Source: CAYOLL01 sp964404765 [NCBI: uncultured Gemmatimonadota bacterium] (GTDB lineage: Bacteria; 4572-55). From it: a DNA stretch of 33,098 nt. A model generated the notes under the pieces. That model did not search any database and was not told where the DNA came from. It saw nothing but the letters and a program-made list of their open reading frames with translations. The stretch is from assembly GCA_964404765.1 (NCBI GenBank), contig CAYOLL010000059.1, positions 881-33,978 of the forward strand, in the 5' to 3' direction. The position numbers and the translations under genes were made by a program. Shown here one piece after another: positions 24,147 through 31,743 of the stretch (its first letter is position 1; each line of letters begins with the position of its first letter).

Positions 24147-26864
24147 TTACGCCCCCTTAATCGCCGCATGAGCCGCCGCCAACCGCGCAATCGGCACACG
24201 GAAGGGCGAGCAGGACACGTAGTTCATGCCGACTTTGTGGCAAAACTCCACGGATTTGGGATCGCCGCCGTGTTCGCCGCAAATGCCGACTTTCAAGTCC
24301 GGGCGGACCGAACGGCCCTTGTCCACGCCCATCTTGATCAGTTGGCCCACGCCGGTCTGATCAATGGACTGGAACGGGTCTTCCGGCAAAATCTTCTTTT
24401 CGTAATATTCGCTCAGGAACTTGCCGGCATCGTCACGACTAAAGCCAAAGGTCATTTGGGTCAGATCGTTGGTGCCAAAGGAGAAGAACTGTGCATCACC
24501 GGCAATTTCGTCGGCGGTAAGGGCCGCGCGCGGAATCTCGATCATCGTGCCGACCAGATACTTCACGCTTTGGCCGGTTTCGGCGATGACTTTCTCGGCG
24601 GTTTCGACCACGATGTTCTTCTGGTGAATAAATTCCGTTTTTACGCCAACGAGCGGAATCATAATTTCCGGGTAGACGGCTACGCCTTCTTTGGCCAATT
24701 GACAGGCCGCTTCCATAATGGCGCGGGCTTGCATTTCGGTAATTTCCGGATAGGTGATGCCCAGTCGGCAGCCACGATGGCCCAACATAGGGTTAAACTC
24801 ATGCAGGGCCGCCACTTGCGCCTGGACAGCAGCCAGAGTCACGCCCATTTCTTCGGCCATTTCGCGCTGAGCCGGTTCGTCATGAGGCAGGAACTCGTGC
24901 AGCGGCGGGTCCAGGGTGCGGATGGTTACGGGTAAGTCATGCATGGCCTTGAAGATGCCATAAAAATCTTCGCGCTGATAGGGCAGCAATTTGGCCAGCG
25001 CCTTGCGGCGGTCGGCTTCGGTATTGGCCAAAATCATCTCCCGCATGGCTTTGATGCGCTCGCCTTCGAAGAACATGTGCTCAGTGCGGCACAAGCCAAT
25101 ACCCTGTGCGCCAAAGCTGCGGGCGCGGATGCTGTCTGCCGGCGTATCGGCGTTGGTGCGGACGCCAATCTTACGGTATTTGTCGGAAAGGGCCATCAGC
25201 CGCTCGAAGTTACCGGTTAATTCTGCGTCTTGCGTCGGCACGGCGCCATCCAGCACTTCGCCGGTCGAGCCGTTGAGTGAAATCCAGTCGCCTTCCTTCA
25301 ACACGCGGCCTTCGATGGTCAACGTGCGGGCTTTGTAGTCAATCTGGCATTGCCCGGCTCCGGCGACGCAGCATTTGCCCATACCACGCGCAACCACAGC
25401 AGCGTGCGAGGTCATCCCGCCGCGGGCGGTCAGAATACCGCGGGCGTGGTGCATGCCGGCCAAATCCTCCGGCGAGGTTTCCAGGCGCACCAAAATCACT
25501 TTCTTGCCATCTTTAACCCAATTTTCCACTTCGTCGGAAAAGAACACAATCTGACCGGTCGACGCGCCGGGCGAGGCCGGCAAACCGCGGGTCAGCACTT
25601 TCACTTTCGTCAGGGCTTCCTTATCAAAAACCGGATGCAGCAGTTCGTTGAGCCGGTTGGCTTCCACGCGCAGCACCGCGGTTTTTTCGTCCAGCTTGCC
25701 CTGATCCAGCATTTCCATAGCGATCCGCACCATGGCCGGACCGGTGCGCTTGCCGTTGCGGGTTTGCAGCATCCAGACTTTGCCTTTTTGAATGGTGAAT
25801 TCGATGTCCTGCATATCTTTATAATGATCTTCCAAGCTTTGCTGGATTTCATTCAGGCGTTGATAGGCGGTCGGCATGGCTTCTTCCAGCGACGGGTAGT
25901 TTTTGACTCGCTCTTCTTCGCTGATGCTTTGCAGTTTTGCCCAGCGGCGCGAGCCTTCCCGGGTGATTTCAAGCGGAGTGCGAATGCCGGCCACCACGTC
26001 TTCGCCCTGGGCGTTGATCAGATATTCGCCGTTAAAAATGTCCTCGCCGGTCGAGGCGTCGCGGGTAAAAGCCACGCCGGTGGCGCAGTCGTTGCCCATG
26101 TTGCCGAAGACCATCGCCTGCACGTTGACCGCGGTGCCCCATTCGTCCGGGATGCCGTTCAGCCGGCGGTAGACCATGGCACGATTGTTCATCCATGAAC
26201 CGAACACGGCCTCGACCGCGCCCCACAACTGCTGCATCGGATCGGTCGGGAAATCGTGGCCGGTTTTGTCCTTAACGGCTTTGCGGAACAGGCTGACCAA
26301 TTCTTTCAGATCATCTACGCCCAGATCCGTATCTTGCGTCACGCCGCGTTTATGTTTGACTTGGTCAATGATAACTTCAAACGGGTCGTGCTCTTCTTTA
26401 GTCTCCGGCTTGAGACCGAGCACGACATCGCCGTACATTTGGATGAAGCGACGGTAGGAATCCCAGGCAAAGCGGGCGTTATCAGCGGCTTTGGCCATTC
26501 CTTCCACAACTTCGTCATTCAGGCCCAGATTTAGAATGGTGTCCATCATGCCGGGCATGGATGCGCGCGCTCCGGAACGTACGGAAACCAGTAGTGGATT
26601 GGCCGGGTCGCCAAACTTCCCGCCCATCGTCGCTTCGATCTGGGCAATGCCTTGCTTGACTTGATCGGCCAATTCCGGCGGATAATTACGGTTGTTTTTG
26701 TAATAAACCGCGCACATCTCGGTAGAGATGGTGAAACCGGCCGGCACGGGCACCCCAATGTTGCTCATTTCGGCCAGATTGGCCCCTTTGCCGCCCAGCA
26801 AGTTCTTCATATCGGCTCGGCCGTCGGCCTTGCCTGCGCCGAATGTGTAAACGTATTTGGACAT
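24147..26864 (-). CDS. ppdK: Pyruvate, phosphate dikinase
   Basis: 905 residues from ATG at 26864, preceded by AAGGAAGG; the longer frame upstream lacks support. It interconverts pyruvate, ATP and phosphate with PEP, AMP and pyrophosphate. The N-terminal ATP-grasp begins FGAGKADGRADMKNLLGGKG. The swivelling phosphohistidine domain has GGMTSHAAVVARGMGKCCVA with His487. The C-terminal PEP/pyruvate domain contains LCRTEHMFF, LGHRGCRLGITYPEI, IMIPLVG, GTNDLTQMTFGFSRDDAG and GICGEHGGDP. Length matches PPDK. It is monocistronic, and its 3' end abuts the toxin-antitoxin locus, where a second copy of the tail occurs. It may work in either glycolytic or gluconeogenic direction. Confidence 0.97.
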   Translation of the reverse strand: MSKYVYTFGAGKADGRADMKNLLGGKGANLAEMSNIGVPVPAGFTISTEMCAVYYKNNRNYPPELADQVKQGIAQIEATMGGKFGDPANPLLVSVRSGARASMPGMMDTILNLGLNDEVVEGMAKAADNARFAWDSYRRFIQMYGDVVLGLKPETKEEHDPFEVIIDQVKHKRGVTQDTDLGVDDLKELVSLFRKAVKDKTGHDFPTDPMQQLWGAVEAVFGSWMNNRAMVYRRLNGIPDEWGTAVNVQAMVFGNMGNDCATGVAFTRDASTGEDIFNGEYLINAQGEDVVAGIRTPLEITREGSRRWAKLQSISEEERVKNYPSLEEAMPTAYQRLNEIQQSLEDHYKDMQDIEFTIQKGKVWMLQTRNGKRTGPAMVRIAMEMLDQGKLDEKTAVLRVEANRLNELLHPVFDKEALTKVKVLTRGLPASPGASTGQIVFFSDEVENWVKDGKKVILVRLETSPEDLAGMHHARGILTARGGMTSHAAVVARGMGKCCVAGAGQCQIDYKARTLTIEGRVLKEGDWISLNGSTGEVLDGAVPTQDAELTGNFERLMALSDKYRKIGVRTNADTPADSIRARSFGAQGIGLCRTEHMFFEGERIKAMREMILANTEADRRKALAKLLPYQREDFYGIFKAMHDLPVTIRTLDPPLHEFLPHDEPAQREMAEEMGVTLAAVQAQVAALHEFNPMLGHRGCRLGITYPEITEMQARAIMEAACQLAKEGVAVYPEIMIPLVGVKTEFIHQKNIVVETAEKVIAETGQSVKYLVGTMIEIPRAALTADEIAGDAQFFSFGTNDLTQMTFGFSRDDAGKFLSEYYEKKILPEDPFQSIDQTGVGQLIKMGVDKGRSVRPDLKVGICGEHGGDPKSVEFCHKVGMNYVSCSPFRVPIARLAAAHAAIKGA

Positions 26865-27254
26865 AGAAACCTTCCTTAGAAATTTGATAAAAACTGGTGA
26901 ACATGAAACGAGAGAGGAAAATTGTTGTTGATGGCGCATGCCCTTGAAATTAAAATTTTATGGACTTTTACTCCATAAAAGTCACCTTCAAATGGCATTG
27001 TTCAAGGTTTAGTTGGTGTCACCAAACGCCAAGTATATTACTCAACTTTGTTGGTGCTTTGATTCTAACTTTTCTAATACCTGCATATACGCCGGCATGT
27101 TTTTAATGTTGTCCAGATCTTCAGTTTCTTTGATTCTATCTATCTATTAATCGTGAAAGTTATGTCACAGAACGGTGGAAAATTATTGCAAGAAACCCCG
27201 GCAAGAAGCAAGTCCGGTATTCTAAATCTTAATTTTTTGCTTTTTCCTTGCAGA
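26865..27254. other. 390-bp gap with small hairpins and a possible gene fragment
   Basis: Two short palindromes occur: GACTTTTA / TAAAAGTC (26963-26983) and TTGGTG / CACCAA (27013-27025). On the minus strand 27143-27042 is an open stretch of 33 codons ending in a stop (contains NIKNMPAYMQVLEKLE) with no start codon or ribosome site near its 5' end. It may be the end of a decayed gene, but I cannot assign it. The ppdK promoter should also be here. Confidence 0.4.
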
Positions 27255-28142
27255 CTACTGAAGCTCCCGCGCCAATTCTTGCACACGCTCCAAAGACAGA
27301 CCCGTATACGCGGCCACCTTCTCTACGGGAAGCCCATCTTTCAACGAACGTATGGCAAATTTTTCAGAGGCTTCTTCCCGGCCATCAGCCCGGCCCTCAA
27401 GCCGAGCCGTTTCAATCATATCCTTTTCGCTGGCTTTGTTTGTCAAATACTTTTCATACGCCCGGCGCTGTTCTTCGGGCATTTTCAGAAAATCCAGCTT
27501 TTCAGCCGCTGCCTGAATATTTTTGGACTTAAACTCGGTCGGCACTTCCGAGTTTTTGAAAAAATACACCCACTCGTCAATCCCATTTCTGATGATGTTG
27601 TGAAATCGCTCCACTTCAATTAAATAATATTCGGGAAAAATACTTCGGCTCACCTGAATTTCATGACCTAAAATAGCCTGACGCTTTTCCGGCCTTAACT
27701 TCAACTCCTCATTCGTGTTCAAACCGTAAAAGTCGGTTGTCCCCTTGTAGATATAATCGCTTTCGCCCTCGCCAAGCAAAAAATACAAAATGCTAATGGA
27801 AATGACTTTCTTTACATTCTCGAAAGATTCGCCCAATTTCAGATGATCCACAATCAGTTTGGAACTGCCATACAGCAAGCGCTGGAGATAAAACCGCTCC
27901 CAACTATTCTGAATCTCAATTACACAAATGTCTTTGTTCTCATCTTCGACAACCACATCCACCCGGTTGAACTTGTCGTTCTCATACTGCTGGTTGCTTT
28001 CGCTTTCCAGTAGCTTGAGAATCGTGATGTCTTTTTCCAGCAACGTGCTGAGAAAACCTTCCAGCACATCATAGTTGGCTTTATCCCGCAAAATGTTTTT
28101 GATAGCCCAGTCAAAACTGACCAGTGTTCGTTTTTCGATCAT
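27255..28142 (-). CDS. Rpn-family PD-(D/E)XK nuclease / putative transposase
   Basis: 295 residues. It begins VSFDWAIKNILRDKANYDVL, the hallmark of Rpn recombination-promoting nucleases and the related PD-(D/E)XK transposase-like family. The nuclease core has D62 in VDVVVEDENKD and E76-x-Q78 in CVIEIQNSW, followed by the basic RLLYGSSKLI. The C-terminus has a charged linker (RLEGRADGREEASEKFAIRS) and a small helix (VAAYTGLSLERVQELARELQ) as in many paralogues. Rpn proteins are calcium-stimulated DNA endonucleases that increase recA-independent recombination. GGAGG lies 9 nt before the ATG. Downstream is the 390-bp gap; upstream is a MITE-like element. Confidence 0.88.
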   Translation of the reverse strand: MIEKRTLVSFDWAIKNILRDKANYDVLEGFLSTLLEKDITILKLLESESNQQYENDKFNRVDVVVEDENKDICVIEIQNSWERFYLQRLLYGSSKLIVDHLKLGESFENVKKVISISILYFLLGEGESDYIYKGTTDFYGLNTNEELKLRPEKRQAILGHEIQVSRSIFPEYYLIEVERFHNIIRNGIDEWVYFFKNSEVPTEFKSKNIQAAAEKLDFLKMPEEQRRAYEKYLTNKASEKDMIETARLEGRADGREEASEKFAIRSLKDGLPVEKVAAYTGLSLERVQELARELQ

Positions 28143-28164
28143 AGTTTATACCTCCGATCCATCT

Positions 28165-28291
28165 CAACTTCTGGTTCATGGGATAAGTTTGTGAAACCTT
28201 GCGAAGGTTTGGTTTGAAACCCGCCAGTTTTGTGCGCCAAAACCTTCGCAAGGTTGGATTTCCACAAACTCGTTCCATGAGCCCAACTTCT
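28165..28291. mobile_element. MITE-like inverted-repeat element with 8-bp flanking duplication
   Basis: The 111-bp element at 28173-28283 has 21-nt terminal inverted repeats (17 of 21 matching, with TCATGG and AGTTTGTG conserved). Inside are AACCTTGCGAAGGTTT and its complement. It is flanked by a perfect 8-bp direct repeat, CAACTTCT, at 28165-28172 and 28284-28291. Its outer ends differ from those of the elements at 7701 and 28969, but the inner palindrome is the same. Confidence 0.72.
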
Positions 28292-28381
28292 TCATGACGG
28301 CCAGAAAGATGGCCTCACGGTTTAATACTCTAAAATGCTCCCAATCAGTTGCGCTAAAACCGTTTCGCCGGCTGTGATAGA

Positions 28382-28930
28382 TTAGTCAAACGGACACTTG
28401 AACTCGATCTCAATCAATAATTCGGGCGGACAATCCAACTTCGAAAAAACGTGCACAAAAGACGTCACCCGATCATGCAAATCTTTGAGCAAAATAAACA
28501 TGTTGCTTTCATCGCTTTCGATTAACTGGTTGGCATAATCTTCCATGGCTTTTCCGGCTTGATGCAGGCTGTCGTGGGAACGAATGACTGCATTTTCATG
28601 CCGCAAAAGCCGATGAATGCTGCGAACGTGCGAATAAAAAGTCTCAATATGATCGACAATGCTGATTTCATGAATATCGTAATACCCATCGGCTCTGGCC
28701 ACATCCCAACCGACCGACCAACGACCATAATAGCGTGCCTGGCGGAGGTAAAACAGTAGCTTTTCGATTTTTTTGCTAAAGGATCCCCACGTTGACTTTT
28801 TGTGAGCAAGCACGTCGATTACGGTGTTTAACTCATCGCATGATTTTTGAAAATATGCGTTGCGATAAATTGTTGTTGCACCACAATTACGGATAATATA
28901 TGCGCTAATTTTGCGCTGTTTGTTTATCAT
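28382..28930 (-). CDS. Hypothetical protein
   Basis: 182 residues, basic N-terminus, soluble, mostly helical by composition. Recognisable only as a coherent frame: MINKQRKISAYIIRNCGATT near the start, WDVARADGYYDIHEISIVDH in the middle, and a KLDCPPELLIEIEF end. It belongs to no family I know. There is no Shine-Dalgarno before ATG 28930; a TATAAT box ends 6 nt before the start codon, so a leaderless mRNA is possible. It sits between two MITE-like elements and is the kind of accessory gene found beside Rpn nucleases; no role follows from that. Confidence 0.65.
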   Translation of the reverse strand: MINKQRKISAYIIRNCGATTIYRNAYFQKSCDELNTVIDVLAHKKSTWGSFSKKIEKLLFYLRQARYYGRWSVGWDVARADGYYDIHEISIVDHIETFYSHVRSIHRLLRHENAVIRSHDSLHQAGKAMEDYANQLIESDESNMFILLKDLHDRVTSFVHVFSKLDCPPELLIEIEFKCPFD

Positions 28931-28936
28931 GATAAA

Positions 28937-28963
28937 ATTATAGAGGATGGCTGTTATTGACAG
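28937..28963 (-). promoter_or_regulatory. Possible leaderless promoter
   Basis: A perfect TATAAT on the minus strand (28942-28937) lies 6 nt before the ATG at 28930, with CTGTCA at 28963-28958 as a possible -35 at a short 15-nt spacing. Transcription would start at or next to the start codon. Confidence 0.4.
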
Positions 28964-29111
28964 GAATTGTAATTGCTCAAAAAGTGTTGGTAAACCAAAC
29001 CTTGCGAAGGTTAAACTTACGGCGGATCTAATATTTTCAGGACGTTCACAAACTTACAGGCGGGAACCTTCGCAAGGTTAACCAACGGCTATTGAGAAGT
29101 TACCGGGAATT
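28961..29111. mobile_element. MITE-like inverted-repeat element with 8-bp flanking near-duplication
   Basis: The left end is GTAATTGCTCAAAAAG (28969-28984), the same terminal repeat as the element at 7701-7813. The right end (29089-29103) is a degraded complement. Internal arms hold AACCTTGCGAAGGTT and its complement. The flanks are CAGGAATT (28961-28968) and CGGGAATT (29104-29111), matching at 7 of 8 bases. This 135-bp element is a sister of the one at 7693-7821. Confidence 0.72.
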
Positions 29112-29395
29112 TAAGCAAATTCTGTGTTACTCATTGACCCTTAGAACACTGTACCCCGTCATTTCCACAAATTCTTAGTGAAAATCCATGCATGGATGCC
29201 CGATTAGCAAGTTCGCGAATGTTTTTATCGCGAGAAACACTCAGGGCGTGACAGCCTTACAAATTTTGACAAAAATCATACGAATAGAAAATTTAAAGGA
29301 TTTTAAATTTTTATGCAAGGGAAAACCAATTTGTTTCAAAAATTCATGCACCCTGCGCGAAAGGAAAGGCACATATTCTTCAACGCCACAAAATA
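29112..29395. other. Non-coding gap with an ATCCATGCATGGAT palindrome
   Basis: AT-rich sequence without a supported gene. A perfect 14-bp palindrome lies at 29184-29197, next to GCCCGATTAGC. I see no terminator, RNA gene or coding potential. Confidence 0.5.
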
Positions 29396-31435
29396 TCAGG
29401 TTGATTGGTCAGCTTGCTGGGGCGCTACAGCATAATTCATCATGATTTGCATAATTTTGGCAAAATTCTCCTTGCGAGATCGGATCAGCCGTCTGTCTTT
29501 ATCAAAAACGATAATGTACACGTCCTGATGAGCCACGCCAAAGTAAATTTGACGCAATCCCGCTTCGACAAAACGCCAATCGGCGCATTTTTTAACATCG
29601 CTCGGCAGATCGGCGGCAATAATGGCCGGCGGCAGGGTGTGTACGGGTTGGACAAAGCGCAACTGTTGACAGAATCGGCAGCGACCCTTTTTATCCACAC
29701 AGCCTGCGCAGTATGTTTCCTCGCAAATTCGGCAGGCTGTGATACAGTCTTCACTTACCGGATGGCTGCAACTCTGACAAATATGATGGTGAATCGGGCA
29801 AATCACTTTTTTGCTTTCATAACAAACTTTGGCGTCGCGACGACAGTACGTTTTGCCGCACGGCTCGCAGTAAATCGAATACGCCGGGCTGACGGTATTA
29901 CCACAGATATCGCAAATTTTCTGGCAGTCGATACAAATCTCGCGATGGCTGACCGTGCACTTGCTGCCATGTTGATCTCGCACCTCCACGCTAAAACTTT
30001 TGCCGCAGGATTGGCACTCCCACGAATGACTGCGACAAACCAGCCGCCCCGTTACAGCACAGGCCCGCACACAGTTATCGCAGAAAATCTGGCCGCAAAT
30101 TTCGCATTTTCGGGTATGCTCGCGACAGGTATGCGCGTAGCAAAAGCTGCACTCCTGCAGACAACCGGCACAGGTGGGCTGATGACACGTCGCGCACTTT
30201 TCCTGATGGTGCAAGCCGGTGACCTGACCGCATTCCTTGCACATAATCGAGCAGGATTGGCAGATCGTTTCCTGACTGATATGACAGTTCAAACGGTGCG
30301 ATCGGCATAACGGCTTCTGGCAAACCCGGCATTTTTGGCTGCAACTTGAACAAACGGTCGCGCCGCACTCGCCACAGACGCCCACGCCGCAGGCATCGCA
30401 TTCCCATTCGCCGCAATCAACACACTCATGGGCATGATCTTCGCACGTCAAGTGATCGTTACGGCAGACGGTTATCATGTGCGTTTCGCGCCGGCAAACA
30501 CTGCAGTGAACAGGTTCCAACCGGCCATCATTCAAGTTACGGTAGAAGGTAAAGTCGATCGCGTGGGCCGGCGTTTCGTCATTATTGGCCTGCAATGATC
30601 TGAGTGTAAGTTGATATGATTGATAGGGAATCCGCCAAATTCGATAGTTGACTAATTGAATCTTTATGCGCAAGCGATGATTTTCCGTTTCTTCGGTGGC
30701 CTTTAATTGATATTCCTGTTGCAGACGATCAATTTGCTCCTGAATTTCATGGGGGGCGCGCGCAGTTTGGCGTTGCCGCAAAGAATCTATTTGTTCGGTA
30801 TAGAAAATATCCAGCCGGTTAATTTGGCGGTACAGACGCTGCAAAATATCCTTTTCGATCTGCACTGACTCGCGCCGGACGTGCTCCTCAATCAATTTTT
30901 GGGCGGCATCATACGCCGCATGAAGCTCTGCCGACGGCACCTGAGGATTTTCTGCCTGCGCAGGCGTAAAATCCAGCGGCGGCTGCCACCAGCGTCCTTC
31001 GGCATCCAGTCCAAGCGCGTGGAGGCGGCCGACTTTTTCGTCAGATATATAGTCAATCTTAAAATTGAAGACAAAGGCGTAGCGAGCTAATGCGCGTGAT
31101 CGTGACCGTCGGGTCTGGTGAATCAGCATATTCCGAAATATAAGCTCGCTTGGAGGACGATCCAGCGTATCCGGTCGGATCGGCAGCTCGATATGTGCGC
31201 CTACGCCGTGTTCTGCTAAGTACTCGGCCAATTTATTAAGCACAAAACTGCCGTGTGTAACCAACTGCGTTTCTTCCGTCAAATGATGCGGATTAAAAAC
31301 CAGCTTAAGCTGCTCCACGCCGAAATACCGGCTCAGCGGCTCTGCCAACAGAACCGTAAACTGTTCCCCGTCTACGATAATCGGCGAGCTTTGACTGGCA
31401 AAGAATTGGGTGACAAATTGTTTGAGTTCTTCCAT
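29396..31435 (-). CDS. Cys-rich multi-zinc-finger-like protein of unknown function
   Basis: 679 residues. Residues 1-170 form a mixed alpha/beta N-terminal domain (TQFFASQSSPIIVDGEQFTV, then ELIFRNMLIHQTRRSRSRAL). Residues 170-250 are a charged coiled coil. Residues 311-590 hold about 21 CxxC motifs plus CxxH variants (CRSH, CREH, CPIH), spaced 8-20 residues apart like stacked zinc ribbons or RING/B-box units. The C-terminal 80 residues (VAHQDVYIIVFDKDRRLIRS) form a small domain without Cys clusters. No signal peptide or TM segment. The N-terminus reminds me of uncharacterised proteins encoded near SNF2-type helicases in other bacteria, but no helicase gene lies in this window. Metal binding is inferred; target and partner are unknown. 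Shine-Dalgarno is weak. Confidence 0.8.
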   Translation of the reverse strand: MEELKQFVTQFFASQSSPIIVDGEQFTVLLAEPLSRYFGVEQLKLVFNPHHLTEETQLVTHGSFVLNKLAEYLAEHGVGAHIELPIRPDTLDRPPSELIFRNMLIHQTRRSRSRALARYAFVFNFKIDYISDEKVGRLHALGLDAEGRWWQPPLDFTPAQAENPQVPSAELHAAYDAAQKLIEEHVRRESVQIEKDILQRLYRQINRLDIFYTEQIDSLRQRQTARAPHEIQEQIDRLQQEYQLKATEETENHRLRIKIQLVNYRIWRIPYQSYQLTLRSLQANNDETPAHAIDFTFYRNLNDGRLEPVHCSVCRRETHMITVCRNDHLTCEDHAHECVDCGEWECDACGVGVCGECGATVCSSCSQKCRVCQKPLCRSHRLNCHISQETICQSCSIMCKECGQVTGLHHQEKCATCHQPTCAGCLQECSFCYAHTCREHTRKCEICGQIFCDNCVRACAVTGRLVCRSHSWECQSCGKSFSVEVRDQHGSKCTVSHREICIDCQKICDICGNTVSPAYSIYCEPCGKTYCRRDAKVCYESKKVICPIHHHICQSCSHPVSEDCITACRICEETYCAGCVDKKGRCRFCQQLRFVQPVHTLPPAIIAADLPSDVKKCADWRFVEAGLRQIYFGVAHQDVYIIVFDKDRRLIRSRKENFAKIMQIMMNYAVAPQQADQST

Positions 31436-31477
31436 GGGTATTTGATGACCTTCTCGTAAAAAGATGATCCGGCTTGA

Positions 31478-31662
31478 CTAAGCCTGAATTATTCACAAAT
31501 CTTAACGCAAACGTCGCAATAGACGCTAAAGACGCAAATTATGAGTTTATATCTGAAAAATGGATTGTGCGGCAACTCGATCTTTTCAAATTCGGATAAT
31601 TTAAAACAAATCAAGCACTTGCGTCTCTTGCGTCTCGTGCGTTTATGAATTATTCAGGTTAG
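31478..31662. repeat. Inverted-repeat element with CCTGAATTATTCA ends
   Basis: The ends CCTGAATTATTCA (31483-31495) and TGAATTATTCAGG (31646-31658) are inverted with one mismatch, extended by CTAA / TTAG. Inner arms carry GACGCAA-type motifs: AACGCAAACGTCGCAA on the left and TTGCGTCTCTTGCGTCTC on the right. The same CCTGAATTATTCA end bounds the repeat island at 9582. No flanking duplication is apparent. Confidence 0.65.
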
Positions 31663-31743
31663 GCAAATCGTACTACATTTCCTCAACATTCTCGCGCTCC
31701 TTATGAAATTTTGTAATGCGCGGTGTCTTCCGAGACGCTGCGG

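Noticed and set aside
23447-24197. Integrative element with the ppdK end as attachment site
   Set aside because: The direct repeats fit, but there is no integrase gene between or beside them, so I only keep it as one explanation of the tail duplication.
23961-24935. Plus-strand frame of 324 codons
   Set aside because: It runs across the brnT start, the hairpin and the 3' end of ppdK in antisense, so it is a shadow of GC-rich coding DNA.
25350-26198. Plus-strand frame of 282 codons
   Set aside because: Antisense to the middle of ppdK, including the phosphohistidine region; no independent support.
27042-27143. Small gene containing NIKNMPAYMQVLEKLE
   Set aside because: No start codon with a ribosome site and only 33 codons; mentioned as a possible fragment only.
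28165-29111. CRISPR-like array
   Set aside because: The repeats are inverted pairs with different spacing, not regularly spaced direct repeats, and no cas gene is present.
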